Origin: JAHDHW01 sp965220465
Lineage (GTDB): Bacteria; Bacteroidota; Bacteroidia; Chitinophagales; Saprospiraceae
DNA: 64,000 nucleotides
Assembly: GCA_965220465.1 (NCBI GenBank)
Contig: CBDCPZ010000022.1
Location: forward strand, 186,001 to 250,000
Direction: 5' to 3'
Position numbers and translations under genes: made by a program. Within the stretch, counting starts at the first letter, position 1. Each line of letters opens with the position of its first letter. Shown piece after piece: positions 46,837-55,398 of this stretch. Under the pieces are notes generated by a model that had not been told where the DNA came from, ran no database searches, and saw only the letters and a list, made by a program, of their open reading frames with translations.

Positions 46837-47421
46837 TTACTGAGAGCGTTTGTCTTTGAATCCAACGGATTCAGCATAATCTTTCAGTTTTTCTTTTAAC
46901 ATGTTTCGCGCACGGTGTAATCTTGAACGAACCGTGCCTATTGGAATATCTATAATTTTCGCTATTTCTTCGTATGTAAATCCTTCAATATCGCAAAGAA
47001 GAATTACTGCCCGGAAATCAACAGGAAGAGCATTGACAGCATTAGTCACCTCATCACCCATCATTGTTTGATAGATTTCCTGCCTTAAATCGATATAACC
47101 TGAGTACTTGCTATCTTCTTCATTTTGATAGCTAACGATATCTTCAAAGTCTACTTTTGAAGGCCTTTTACTCTCTTTTCGATATTGATTAATAAAGGCA
47201 TTTTTAAGTATCTTAAAAAGCCAGGCCTTTGCGTTAGTTCCTTCAATATATTTGTCGATAAAACGAAATGCTTTCAGATAAGTTTCCTGAACAAGGTCAT
47301 TGGCATCCGCTTCGCTATAAGTTAGGTTGAATGCAAAGTTGTACAATGCATCTACATTGGGATAGAACTCCTCCTCGAAGATTCTTTCGTAATTCGTAAC
47401 GTTCCTTTTTTCGTCTGCCAT
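46837..47421 (-). CDS. ECF-type RNA polymerase sigma factor
   Basis: About 194 residues from ATG 47421 (ATG 47430 adds three). Region 2 contains FNLTYSEADANDLVQETYLKAFRFIDKY and AWLFKILKNAFINQYRK. Region 4 reads LPVDFRAVILLCDIEGFTYEEIAKIIDIPIGTVRSRLHRARNMLK, a sigma-70 helix-turn-helix. It is an ECF (group 4) sigma of the SigE-like set in Bacteroidota. A near-consensus TTG-N19-TATCTTTA lies just upstream (-7 at 47437-47430), which favours the inner ATG. Confidence 0.92.
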   Translation of the reverse strand: MADEKRNVTNYERIFEEEFYPNVDALYNFAFNLTYSEADANDLVQETYLKAFRFIDKYIEGTNAKAWLFKILKNAFINQYRKESKRPSKVDFEDIVSYQNEEDSKYSGYIDLRQEIYQTMMGDEVTNAVNALPVDFRAVILLCDIEGFTYEEIAKIIDIPIGTVRSRLHRARNMLKEKLKDYAESVGFKDKRSQ

Positions 47422-47595
47422 GTGTATCATAAAGATAAAAATATTTATATGAAATACAATGTTTGTATTTGCTAACTAGGCTGGCTTTTAACAATTACTA
47501 AAACCTAGTTTTATTATAAAAAGTTTCCTTCTTATAATTTTTAACTCAATTTGAAAATTTTTCTAATATAAGAGTGGTGAGAAATATTTAGAGAA

Positions 47596-48192
47596 TTAGA
47601 ATTTTACGATTTCAATACTTTCTACTGTATTTTCAAACCAGTGTAACGGTGCTTGAATTTTATCTCCTGTTTTGGTATCACATTTAAAAAAAAGATAGAA
47701 TAATTGCATACTGCCATTTAGCCTGTTAAGCATTTCGTTCATACGTGCAACTCCTTCTTCTTTTCTATTGTATAAATGTTGCAAGCGCCAGCAATAATAA
47801 GCTTCATCGTGGTACTCAATCACATCTAATAAATTTTGATCATCTGTGAAGTCCTCCATAAATTTTCTGGCGAGTACGGAGTGATGGTTGGAACGGTCTG
47901 GCCCTTTTCCAATCTTTTCTTCCGCATATTTAAAAGTATCATGAGAATAAGCAATCATCCGAAGCTGTTCTCTTACTTTGTCTTCTATTTGTAATTTCTG
48001 GATATTATTGAGTACCTCTTTTATGTGATAAACAACCATTCCTTCAGGATGGCCAAAACGCGGTTTTCCCCAAAACAAACCTTTTCGAAATGCTTCGATC
48101 TCAATTAACTGTTTTTCAAGTTTTGTTTCGGGCTGTAATAACTCGACGACGTTTATCTCTTTATTAAGAGAATTTTTCATACTAACAGTCAT
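47596..48192 (-). CDS. HD-domain-like protein
   Basis: 198 residues. Histidine/aspartate positions fit an HD-superfamily metal site: GHPEGMVVYHIKEVL (His), AYSHDTFKYAEE (the HD pair), SNHHSVLARKFM and VIEYHDEAYYCWRL. HD proteins are metal-dependent phosphohydrolases acting on nucleotides or signalling molecules. The substrate is not apparent. The start could be ATG 48192 or 48180. It is divergent from the HtrA gene. Confidence 0.7.
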   Translation of the reverse strand: MTVSMKNSLNKEINVVELLQPETKLEKQLIEIEAFRKGLFWGKPRFGHPEGMVVYHIKEVLNNIQKLQIEDKVREQLRMIAYSHDTFKYAEEKIGKGPDRSNHHSVLARKFMEDFTDDQNLLDVIEYHDEAYYCWRLQHLYNRKEEGVARMNEMLNRLNGSMQLFYLFFKCDTKTGDKIQAPLHWFENTVESIEIVKF

Positions 48193-48450
48193 TTCTCTTT
48201 ATTATATTATAATAAGCAGGTTGAGCAAACTGGTAAAAAAATATTGAGCTTCAGGCTGAAAAATATGGTTTTTATGATATCCTTATCAAAAGTATAAATT
48301 GTTAACGAGATATTCATAAAAAACGTTGCTGTTAAGAACAAGTTAAATTAATATTACCTAGAAACAATGGATTTGGCCAGGCGTTATTTTTTCACATTTC
48401 AAGCGCAAACTCATAACTTTGTCTATTTTAAAACTATAAAAAGCAAGCAC

Positions 48451-49629
48451 ATGAAAAAAGTGATCCCGTTGATAATTGCAGGTGTATTTGGAGGTTTGGT
48501 TGTCCTTTGTGGTTTGTATTTTCTTAAAGTTGAAAACATTCAACCCAATGGATTTGGATCAACATATGCCACCCAGGTAAATTCTAACTTCAACCTGAAA
48601 CCTGGCTCATCAGCACTTCCTTTTGATTTTACAGAAGCTGCTGAAAAATCAATGCCTGTTGTTGTACATATTAAAGCCGCAGAAAGCGAGGCTCTAGCCA
48701 ATCAACGTCGCCAGGAAAGTCAAAGTAAAGATCCTTTTAGAGATTTATTCGGTGATGATTTGTTTTTTGGAAATCCCTTCAATTCTCCAAATCAAATTAA
48801 ACAGGGATCTGGTTCTGGAGTTATCATTTCGGAAGATGGGTATATTGTCACCAATAATCATGTTGTTGAATTTGCTGACGAAGTCCAAGTTACGCTATTT
48901 GATAATCGCCAATTTCAAGCAACGATAATTGGAACAGATCCAACAACTGATATGGCTGTTTTAAAAATTGAAGCAGCCGGCCTTCCTACTTTGAAATATG
49001 CGGATTCCAACAAATCAAAGGTTGGACAATGGGTATTGGCTGTAGGGAATCCACTCGAATTGACTTCAACGGTAACTGCTGGAATTATAAGTGCAAAAGG
49101 AAGAGATATAAACATTATCAGCGGCCAGGATGCCATAGAAGCTTTCATCCAAACAGACGCTGCTGTTAATCCTGGAAATAGTGGTGGTGCTTTAGTGGAC
49201 GCTCAAGGAAATTTGTTGGGAATCAATACTGCAATTGCTACACGCACAGGCTATTTTTCTGGTTATTCTTTTGCTATTCCAGTAAATATCATGAATAAAA
49301 TTGTCAACGATATTATTGAATTTGGAAGTTATCAAAGAGGCTATTTAGGAATTAGCATAATGGACCTTGATGGAGAACTTTCAGAAGAATTAAATCTAGA
49401 TATTACTCAAGGAGTGGTTATCCAAAGTGTGCTGGAGGGAAGCGCAGCTCAATACGCAGGATTGCTCCCAAATGATGTAATTGTTAGGATCGATGACCGT
49501 AATGTTAAGTCTTCTCCTGAATTACAAGAAATCGTGGGAAGTGCAAAAGTAGGGGATACCTTGAAACTTACTGTCAACCGAAATGGAAAGTCTCAAGATT
49601 TTCCTGTTCGTTTAAAAACTGCAAATTAA
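48451..49629 (+). CDS. HtrA/DegP-type serine protease
   Basis: 392 residues from ATG 48451. An upstream in-frame ATG at 48367 precedes the signal anchor and is unlikely. One N-terminal membrane segment (about 4-26) is followed by a trypsin-like domain with triad His137 (TNNHVVEF), Asp167 (TTDMAVLKI) and Ser244 (NPGNSGGALVD), then one PDZ domain (about 290-388). A single PDZ makes it DegS/HhoB-like in layout rather than DegP. It acts in the periplasm in quality control or signalling. It has its own terminator. Confidence 0.93.
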   Translation: MKKVIPLIIAGVFGGLVVLCGLYFLKVENIQPNGFGSTYATQVNSNFNLKPGSSALPFDFTEAAEKSMPVVVHIKAAESEALANQRRQESQSKDPFRDLFGDDLFFGNPFNSPNQIKQGSGSGVIISEDGYIVTNNHVVEFADEVQVTLFDNRQFQATIIGTDPTTDMAVLKIEAAGLPTLKYADSNKSKVGQWVLAVGNPLELTSTVTAGIISAKGRDINIISGQDAIEAFIQTDAAVNPGNSGGALVDAQGNLLGINTAIATRTGYFSGYSFAIPVNIMNKIVNDIIEFGSYQRGYLGISIMDLDGELSEELNLDITQGVVIQSVLEGSAAQYAGLLPNDVIVRIDDRNVKSSPELQEIVGSAKVGDTLKLTVNRNGKSQDFPVRLKTAN

Positions 49630-49766
49630 TCACCAAATCGCCAAAAATGGGCAGCTTGCTTTTAGGAAATTATTAACACTTTCCTTGCAACAATTTTTAA
49701 CATTTTTTGGTTAGAAGTAGTAGATAAAAGACTTGTTTAAAGTTGGTTTTTCGTTTTGTTTTGATG

Positions 49767-49800
49767 CGTCTGTCCAGTAAATACCGGGCAGACGTTTTTT
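49767..49800 (+). terminator. Rho-independent terminator after the HtrA gene
   Basis: CGTCTGTCC (49767-49775) pairs with GGGCAGACG (49786-49794) with one G-U pair and a 10-base loop, followed by six T. Confidence 0.88.
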
Positions 49801-49830
49801 AATTGCTGAAATATTCCCTATTTTCCTAAC

Positions 49831-50532
49831 ATGAAATTGTTGGAAGATTTACTCGGTGGGTTTGTTTCTCTCTTTTACCCTCAACTTTGTCTTTCCTGTG
49901 GTAAAAATATAACGCCAGACAAGGATGCGATTTGCATTACCTGCCAGTTTAAGCTGCCCAAAACAGGGTTCCATTTAGAAAAAGAAAATTTATTTACAGA
50001 TCGATTTTGGGGAAGAATAAGAATCGAAAGTGGAACGGCTTTTTATCATTTTGCGAAAGGAGGTCGAGTGCAGCATCTTATTCATAACCTGAAGTATAAA
50101 GGTAAATATGAGGTAGGAATTAAACTGGGTAATCTTTATGGAGCAGCATTAAAAAAATCACCTTTATATGAAACTATCGATATTATTATTCCCGTTCCTT
50201 TACATCCGAAAAAAGAATTGAAACGAGGATATAATCAAAGCGATATGTTTGCAAAAGGCCTTTCAGAAGCCATGGAAGTGGATTGGAAAAAGAATATTCT
50301 AATTCGGACAAAAATGACTGAAACCCAAACTAAAAAAACCAGGCTGGAAAGGCTTGAAAATGTACAGGATGTTTTTAAAATCAACAACTCCGAAATATTA
50401 GAAAACAAACATGTATTAATTGTTGATGATGTTTTGACCACAGGAGCAACACTGGAAGCTTGCGCAACGAAGATATTAGAAATTTCAAACGCAAAAGTAA
50501 GCCTGGCTACAATTGCTTTCGCGAATCTTTAA
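49831..50532 (+). CDS. comF: ComF family phosphoribosyltransferase-like protein
   Basis: 233 residues. An N-terminal zinc-ribbon-like part (CLSCGKN and CITCQ, about residues 19-40) is followed by a type I phosphoribosyltransferase domain with the PRPP loop VLIVDDVLTTGATLEAC (about 197-213). IPVPLHPKKELKRGYNQSD is the typical ComF middle block. ComF/GntX proteins take part in DNA uptake in competent bacteria, while others have unknown roles. It converges with pyrH. Confidence 0.92.
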   Translation: MKLLEDLLGGFVSLFYPQLCLSCGKNITPDKDAICITCQFKLPKTGFHLEKENLFTDRFWGRIRIESGTAFYHFAKGGRVQHLIHNLKYKGKYEVGIKLGNLYGAALKKSPLYETIDIIIPVPLHPKKELKRGYNQSDMFAKGLSEAMEVDWKKNILIRTKMTETQTKKTRLERLENVQDVFKINNSEILENKHVLIVDDVLTTGATLEACATKILEISNAKVSLATIAFANL

Positions 50533-50556
50533 ATTTTAGAGAAAAAAACTACCGTA

Positions 50557-51270
50557 TTAACCTTCAACCAAAGTTCCAATTTTTTCACCCTGAATTATCT
50601 TTTTCAGATTGTCTTTATCATTAATATCAAAAACGATGATTGGAATATTGTTTTCCTGGCAAAGCGTAAATGCAGTCATATCCATTACGCTTAATCCTAA
50701 GCTAATTACCTGGGTAAATGAAAGTTGGTCAAACCTCTTTGCTGTAGGATCTTTTTCAGGATCAGCAGTGTAAATTCCGTCAACTCGGGTCCCTTTAAGA
50801 ATTACGTTTGCATTTATTTCATTGGCACGAAGTGCTGCTGCGGAATCCGTTGTAAAATATGGACTACCAGTTCCTGCTGAAAAAATAACCACTCTGCCTT
50901 TTTCCAAATGGCGGATGGCTCGTCGTCTGATATAAGGCTCCGCAATTTGTTTCATTTCTATTGCTGTAACCAATCTTGTATAAACTCCTAAACCTTCCAG
51001 TGCGCTTTGCAGTGCCATCCCATTGATCACTGTTGCCAACATCCCCATATAATCTCCCTGAACTCGTTCAATCCCGGAATGCTCTGCTTGCAGGCCTCTA
51101 AATATATTTCCTCCTCCAATCACAATAGCTACTTCTATTCCTTCTTCGACCAATTCTTTAATTTGCTCTGCGTAGTGAATGAGCATTTGGGGTTGTATTC
51201 CGAATTCTTTTTCCCCCATCAGAGATTCCCCGCTTAATTTGAGCAATATTCGTTTATATTTTTTGGTCAT
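50557..51270 (-). CDS. pyrH: Uridylate kinase
   Basis: 237 residues from ATG 51270. An upstream in-frame start at 51315 is inside the preceding terminator region and is rejected. The protein is of the amino-acid-kinase fold: KRILLKLSGESLMG at the start, VIGGGNIFRG, the UMP-binding GDYMGMLATVING, and GTRVDGIYTADPEKDPTAKRF. It phosphorylates UMP to UDP. It follows tsf across a terminator, the usual rpsB-tsf-pyrH gene order, but frr is not next to it here. Confidence 0.96.
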   Translation of the reverse strand: MTKKYKRILLKLSGESLMGEKEFGIQPQMLIHYAEQIKELVEEGIEVAIVIGGGNIFRGLQAEHSGIERVQGDYMGMLATVINGMALQSALEGLGVYTRLVTAIEMKQIAEPYIRRRAIRHLEKGRVVIFSAGTGSPYFTTDSAAALRANEINANVILKGTRVDGIYTADPEKDPTAKRFDQLSFTQVISLGLSVMDMTAFTLCQENNIPIIVFDINDKDNLKKIIQGEKIGTLVEG

Positions 51271-51316
51271 TATCTGAGTTAAATTTTTGAAGTGAATTTG
51301 TTTTATAAAGGTCATA

Positions 51317-51347
51317 AAAAAAGCGAATTATGTGGAATAATTCGCTT
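51317..51347 (-). terminator. Terminator between tsf and pyrH
   Basis: A perfect 11-bp inverted repeat, AAGCGAATTAT (51321-51331) and ATAATTCGCTT (51337-51347), has A/T runs on both sides. It lies right after the tsf stop, so it probably ends or attenuates the ribosomal operon before pyrH. Confidence 0.82.
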
Positions 51348-51366
51348 TTTACATTTGCTACATCAT

Positions 51367-52203
51367 TTAACCTAATGTTACGTGTTTGAAGTCTGTAACG
51401 GTTAAGTCTTTATCAAGGGTTTTCAAAAAATCGGAAACCGATTCTTTATTTCCTTTAACAAAAGCTTGGTTGAGTAATGTGTTTTCTTTAAAAAATTTGT
51501 TCAATTTTCCTGTGGCGATTCTATCCAACATTTCTTCTGGTTTGCCTTCTTGTCGGGCAACCTCTTTTCCTATTTCAATTTCTTTTTCAACAATACTGGA
51601 ATCCACACCATCTTTATCAACTGCAATTGGTTTCATGGCTGCAACCTGCATCGCCACGTCCCGTCCCGCATCAAAGAAATCATCCGAAGCTTTGTTTAGT
51701 CCGACCAAAACACCGGCTTTGTATCCCATGTGAATGTATGGAGCAACCAAAGGAGCTTCTAACTTTTGATAATCAGCCAATTCAATCTTTTCGCCAATGA
51801 CGCCTAATTGTTCTGTTACTTTTTCACCAATAGTGATTCCTTCGTATGGAAGCGCTAATAATTCTTCTTTACTTGCTGGGAATTTTTCCAGTGCAATGTT
51901 TGCAAAACTTTTAACAAGATTTACAAAACTTTCATTCTTTGCTACAAAGTCGGTTTCACAGCTAAGTCTCACTACAGCACCTTTTGTATGTGCATCATTA
52001 ACCACCGCTACAATAACTCCTTCTTTAGCATCACGATCTGCTCTTTTCACAGATAGTTTTTGGCCTTTTTTACGAAGCAAGTCAACTGCTTTTTCAAAAT
52101 CACCACCAGCTTCTGTCAAAGCCTTTTTACAATCCATCATTCCTGCGCCGGTTTGGTCGCGTAATTTTTTGACATCAGTAGCCGAAATTTTCACCATGTC
52201 CAT
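51367..52203 (-). CDS. tsf: Elongation factor Ts
   Basis: 278 residues, the usual length. The N-terminal UBA-like part and the family signatures LRDQTGAGMMDCKKAL and RLSCETDFVAKNESF are present. EF-Ts recycles EF-Tu by exchanging GDP for GTP. The start could be ATG 52203 or ATG 52197. It lies 33 bases behind rpsB in the ribosomal operon. Confidence 0.97.
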   Translation of the reverse strand: MDMVKISATDVKKLRDQTGAGMMDCKKALTEAGGDFEKAVDLLRKKGQKLSVKRADRDAKEGVIVAVVNDAHTKGAVVRLSCETDFVAKNESFVNLVKSFANIALEKFPASKEELLALPYEGITIGEKVTEQLGVIGEKIELADYQKLEAPLVAPYIHMGYKAGVLVGLNKASDDFFDAGRDVAMQVAAMKPIAVDKDGVDSSIVEKEIEIGKEVARQEGKPEEMLDRIATGKLNKFFKENTLLNQAFVKGNKESVSDFLKTLDKDLTVTDFKHVTLG

Positions 52204-52236
52204 ATTATAATTATTATCGGGTTATTGTAATAAAAT

Positions 52237-52962
52237 TTAATTACTTTCTGCAGCTTCTTTTTCTGCATTGCTGCTCTGACGCTCCTTTAGCCCTTCTTTA
52301 ATTGCTTCTACCATATAGTTTGTAATAATAGTAACTGACTTAGAGGCATCATCATTAGCAGGGATAGGAAAGTCAACCATCGTTGGATCAGAGTTAGTAT
52401 CTACCATTGCAATAGTACGCATCCCTAGTTTTTGTGCTTCTGCCAAAGCAATATGCTCATGTGAAATATCCACAATAAAAACAGCAGCAGGAAGGCGATT
52501 CAAGTTAGCGATACCACCCAGAACTCTTTCTAGCTTATTGCGTTCTCTAGTCAACGTAAGACGTTCCTTTTTAGTTACACTCGTCAAACTACCATCTGCC
52601 AACATCCTGTCAATGTTGTTCATCTTCTTGACAGACTTACGAATAGTAGAAAAGTTAGTCATCATACCTCCTAGCCATCGCTCGGTTACAAAAGGCATTC
52701 CGACACTTCTCGCTGCATCTGCAACAATCGTTCTTGCCTGTTTCTTCGTCGCAACAAACATAACCTTACGACCTGACTTGGCAATGTGTTTCATAGCGTT
52801 AGCCGCTTTTTCCAGGCATTCAAGTGAGCGATTCAAATCAATAATGTGAATCCCTTTACGCTCCATAAAGATATATGGCGACATCTTAGGGTTCCATTTT
52901 TTCTTTAGATGTCCGAAATGAACTCCTGCATCTAATAGTTCGTTATATGTAGGTTTAGCCAT
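52237..52962 (-). CDS. rpsB: 30S ribosomal protein S2
   Basis: 241 residues. The start YNELLDAGVHFGHLKKKWNPKM and the S2 signature region VDTNSDPTMVDFPIPANDDA are present. A short charged tail (KERQSSNAEKEAAESN) ends the protein. It lies in the rplM-rpsI-rpsB-tsf order. Confidence 0.98.
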   Translation of the reverse strand: MAKPTYNELLDAGVHFGHLKKKWNPKMSPYIFMERKGIHIIDLNRSLECLEKAANAMKHIAKSGRKVMFVATKKQARTIVADAARSVGMPFVTERWLGGMMTNFSTIRKSVKKMNNIDRMLADGSLTSVTKKERLTLTRERNKLERVLGGIANLNRLPAAVFIVDISHEHIALAEAQKLGMRTIAMVDTNSDPTMVDFPIPANDDASKSVTIITNYMVEAIKEGLKERQSSNAEKEAAESN

Positions 52963-53052
52963 TTTTATTGAAATGTTTGAATTTTTTAAATTTTGTAAAA
53001 CGTTATCGGAATCAGCTCTTGAATAAAAACAATCGATAACAGAAAATCAATA

Positions 53053-53439
53053 TTAACGCTTGCTGAATTGGAAGCTCTTTCTTGCTTTGGGCTTACCGTA
53101 TTTTTTACGTTCAACAATTCGAGCATCACGTCGAAGATATTTTTTGCTTTTAAGCGGGCTTCGAAAATCTTCGTTGAGTTTAACAAGAGCTCGCGCAATT
53201 GCCATTCGTATCGCCTCTGATTGTCCTTTGAAGCCACCTCCGTCAACGTTTACTTTTACATCATAAATATTATCAACAGCTACTGTTGAAAAAGGGTCAG
53301 TTATGTTTGCCTGAACATGTGTTTGTGGAAAGTATTCTTTGTAGTCCTTTCCATTGACCGTCACTTTTCCATCACCTTTTGTTAGGTAAACTCTGGCGAC
53401 AGATGCTTTTCTTCTCCCGATGGCATTAATCATTTCCAT
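53053..53439 (-). CDS. rpsI: 30S ribosomal protein S9
   Basis: 128 residues, ending in KARKSFQFSKR, the conserved C-terminal SKR that reaches the P-site tRNA. The S9 signature GGGFKGQSEAIRMAIARAL is present. It lies 45 bases after rplM, its usual partner. Confidence 0.98.
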   Translation of the reverse strand: MEMINAIGRRKASVARVYLTKGDGKVTVNGKDYKEYFPQTHVQANITDPFSTVAVDNIYDVKVNVDGGGFKGQSEAIRMAIARALVKLNEDFRSPLKSKKYLRRDARIVERKKYGKPKARKSFQFSKR

Positions 53440-53484
53440 ATGTAAATGCGTATTTTAAAAAATTTGAGATTTTAATTTTGAATA

Positions 53485-53934
53485 TTAGAATTTAACATCA
53501 AATTCTAAAGGCTTTTGTGCACTGTGTGGATGCTCTGTACCTGTGTACACAAAAAGTTTTTTATACATTTGCCTTCCAAGAATATTTTTAGGCAACATAC
53601 CTTTCACTGCCGATTCAATAATTGCAAATGGTTTCTTTTCCAATTGTTCTTTTGCAATACGTCTTTTTTGACCACCTGGATAACCAGAAAAAGTAATGTA
53701 TTCTTTCTGCTCCCATTTATTTCCGGTAAAACGTACTTTGTCTGCGTTTATAACGATCACATAGTCTCCTGTATCGACATGTGGTGTATAAGCAGGTTTA
53801 TGTTTTCCTCTCAGCACTGTTGCGATTCTAGAGCACATACGACCTACGACCTGGTTTTCGGCATCGATAATGTACCATTTACGTTCCACTTCCTCCTTCT
53901 TTGCCGACTTTGTTTTGTAGCTTAGCGTATTCAC
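53485..53934 (-). CDS. rplM: 50S ribosomal protein L13
   Basis: 149 residues. WYIIDAENQVVGRMCSRIAT, HVDTGDYVIVINADKV and the L13 signature around VKGMLPKNILGRQMYKKLFVY are present. It is the first gene of the operon, about 55 bases below the promoter. Confidence 0.98.
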   Translation of the reverse strand: MNTLSYKTKSAKKEEVERKWYIIDAENQVVGRMCSRIATVLRGKHKPAYTPHVDTGDYVIVINADKVRFTGNKWEQKEYITFSGYPGGQKRRIAKEQLEKKPFAIIESAVKGMLPKNILGRQMYKKLFVYTGTEHPHSAQKPLEFDVKF

Positions 53935-54336
53935 TTTTTATAATTTTTAAAAAGATTAAAATATAATTAAAAAACACTCTCTTTTTTTGCGGTTGCAAAG
54001 GTACTTTTCTTTATTCCAATAAACAAGCTTTTCTTAAAAAAAGTGACAACACCTGTTTGTAAGTGGTTGAAAATCAGTTTAATTTTCGCACAAAAATTTT
54101 AGAGCATAAAAATGCACCCTTAAAAAAGAACCCATTTTTTATCAGATTCTAATGACTCCATCCCCCTAATAATTCATTTTATAAAACTCCAAAATTTGAA
54201 ACTTTGGCTTTTCAATCTCTATTTTTACATAAACCATTCAACAATTCCTTTGTTTGTAGAACAGTTTTGAATAAAGATTGTCTTATTTAAGACGTACTTT
54301 TGAGCTTGCTTTTTTGATCATTTATTAAATATAGAT
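53935..54336. other. Divergent intergenic region between rplM and the IPP isomerase gene
   Basis: 402 bases. The ribosomal-operon promoter lies at 53996-54026. The remaining AT-rich part toward 54336 should hold the promoter of the plus-strand gene, but I cannot place one with confidence. No ORF or RNA gene is visible. Confidence 0.5.
53996..54026 (-). promoter_or_regulatory. Promoter of the rplM-rpsI-rpsB-tsf operon
   Basis: On the minus strand TTG (54026-54024) lies 20 bases before TACCTTTG (54003-53996), a full TAnnTTTG match. This implies a leader of about 55 bases. Confidence 0.6.
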
Positions 54337-55380
54337 TTGAAGGACAAATTGTTGCATAAAATTTCTAAAAGTGATCCCACTGCATCTACCCGCAAGCGAG
54401 ACCATATTGAATTAGCTTTTCAATCACAAATTGAAGAGGGGAAACTGGATAGTCGTTTTTACTACGAACCACTCCTTTCTGCCCATCCGAAGGTAGAAGC
54501 TACTGATTCGTTTCAATTCCTTCAAAAAAGTCTCCGCACGCCAATTTGGGTTTCAAGTATGACCGGAGGAACTGAATTTGCAAAAACAATAAACCAAAAC
54601 CTGGCTCGAGCTTGCAACGAATTTGGAATGGGAATGGGCCTTGGGTCATGCCGCTCTTTGTTATATAGTGATGAAACACTTTCCGATTTTGATGTAAGAG
54701 CAATTATTGGAGATCAGGTTCCACTTTATGCAAATCTTGGAATAGCCCAATTAGAAGAGTTAATCAAACAAAAAGAGCTTTTTTTAATTGACCAACTTTT
54801 GAACAAACTTAAAGCGGAGGGTTTAATCATTCATGTCAACCCTTTACAAGAATGGCTACAGCCGGAAGGAGATCGATTTGAAAAACCACCTATTGAAACG
54901 ATAAAAACAATTTTGGAATATGCTGATTTTCCGGTTATTGTAAAAGAAGTCGGGCAAGGCATGGGCTATGAAAGTTTAAAGGCATTGTTTCAATTACCCC
55001 TTGCTGCGATTGATTTTGCAGCAAATGGAGGGACCAATTTTGCAAAGCTTGAATTACTTCGCAGCGATAAAACAAAGCAGGAAATTTATAGTAATTTGGC
55101 TTTTGTAGGCCATAGCGCTGAAGATATGGTCGAAATGACAAATCGTATTGTTGAGGAGTTGGGAGACAACAGAAAATGCAACCAGGTAATTATCTCCGGA
55201 GGTGTTCGCAACTTTCTGGATGGGTATTATTTAATTAATAAACTACCTTTGCCTTGTGTCTATGGCCAGGCTTCTGGACTTTTAAAGCACGCCAGAGGTT
55301 CTTATGAAGAATTAAGAGATTATGTAAGCGCACAAGTTCAGGGGCTTGAACTGGCTAAAGCGTTTTTAAAACTGAGATAA
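54337..55380 (+). CDS. fni: Isopentenyl-diphosphate delta-isomerase, type 2
   Basis: 347 residues. This FMN-dependent enzyme interconverts IPP and DMAPP. Family motifs: RKRDHIELAFQ at the start, ISSMTGG-like VSSMTGGTEFAKTIN, GMGMGLGSCRSLL, HVNPLQEWLQPEGDR and the FMN/phosphate-binding AANGGTNFAKLE. There is no ATG in the N-terminal 70 codons and the conserved sequence begins at once, so TTG at 54337 appears to be the real start. It is 18 bases before the HMG-CoA reductase gene, in a mevalonate-pathway operon. Confidence 0.95.
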   Translation: MKDKLLHKISKSDPTASTRKRDHIELAFQSQIEEGKLDSRFYYEPLLSAHPKVEATDSFQFLQKSLRTPIWVSSMTGGTEFAKTINQNLARACNEFGMGMGLGSCRSLLYSDETLSDFDVRAIIGDQVPLYANLGIAQLEELIKQKELFLIDQLLNKLKAEGLIIHVNPLQEWLQPEGDRFEKPPIETIKTILEYADFPVIVKEVGQGMGYESLKALFQLPLAAIDFAANGGTNFAKLELLRSDKTKQEIYSNLAFVGHSAEDMVEMTNRIVEELGDNRKCNQVIISGGVRNFLDGYYLINKLPLPCVYGQASGLLKHARGSYEELRDYVSAQVQGLELAKAFLKLR

Positions 55381-55398
55381 TTTAGTGAACTAACAGAA

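Noticed and set aside
53515..53925. 136-codon open frame on the plus strand
   Set aside because: It is fully antisense to rplM, with a low-complexity Phe/Cys-rich product. It is a shadow of the real gene.
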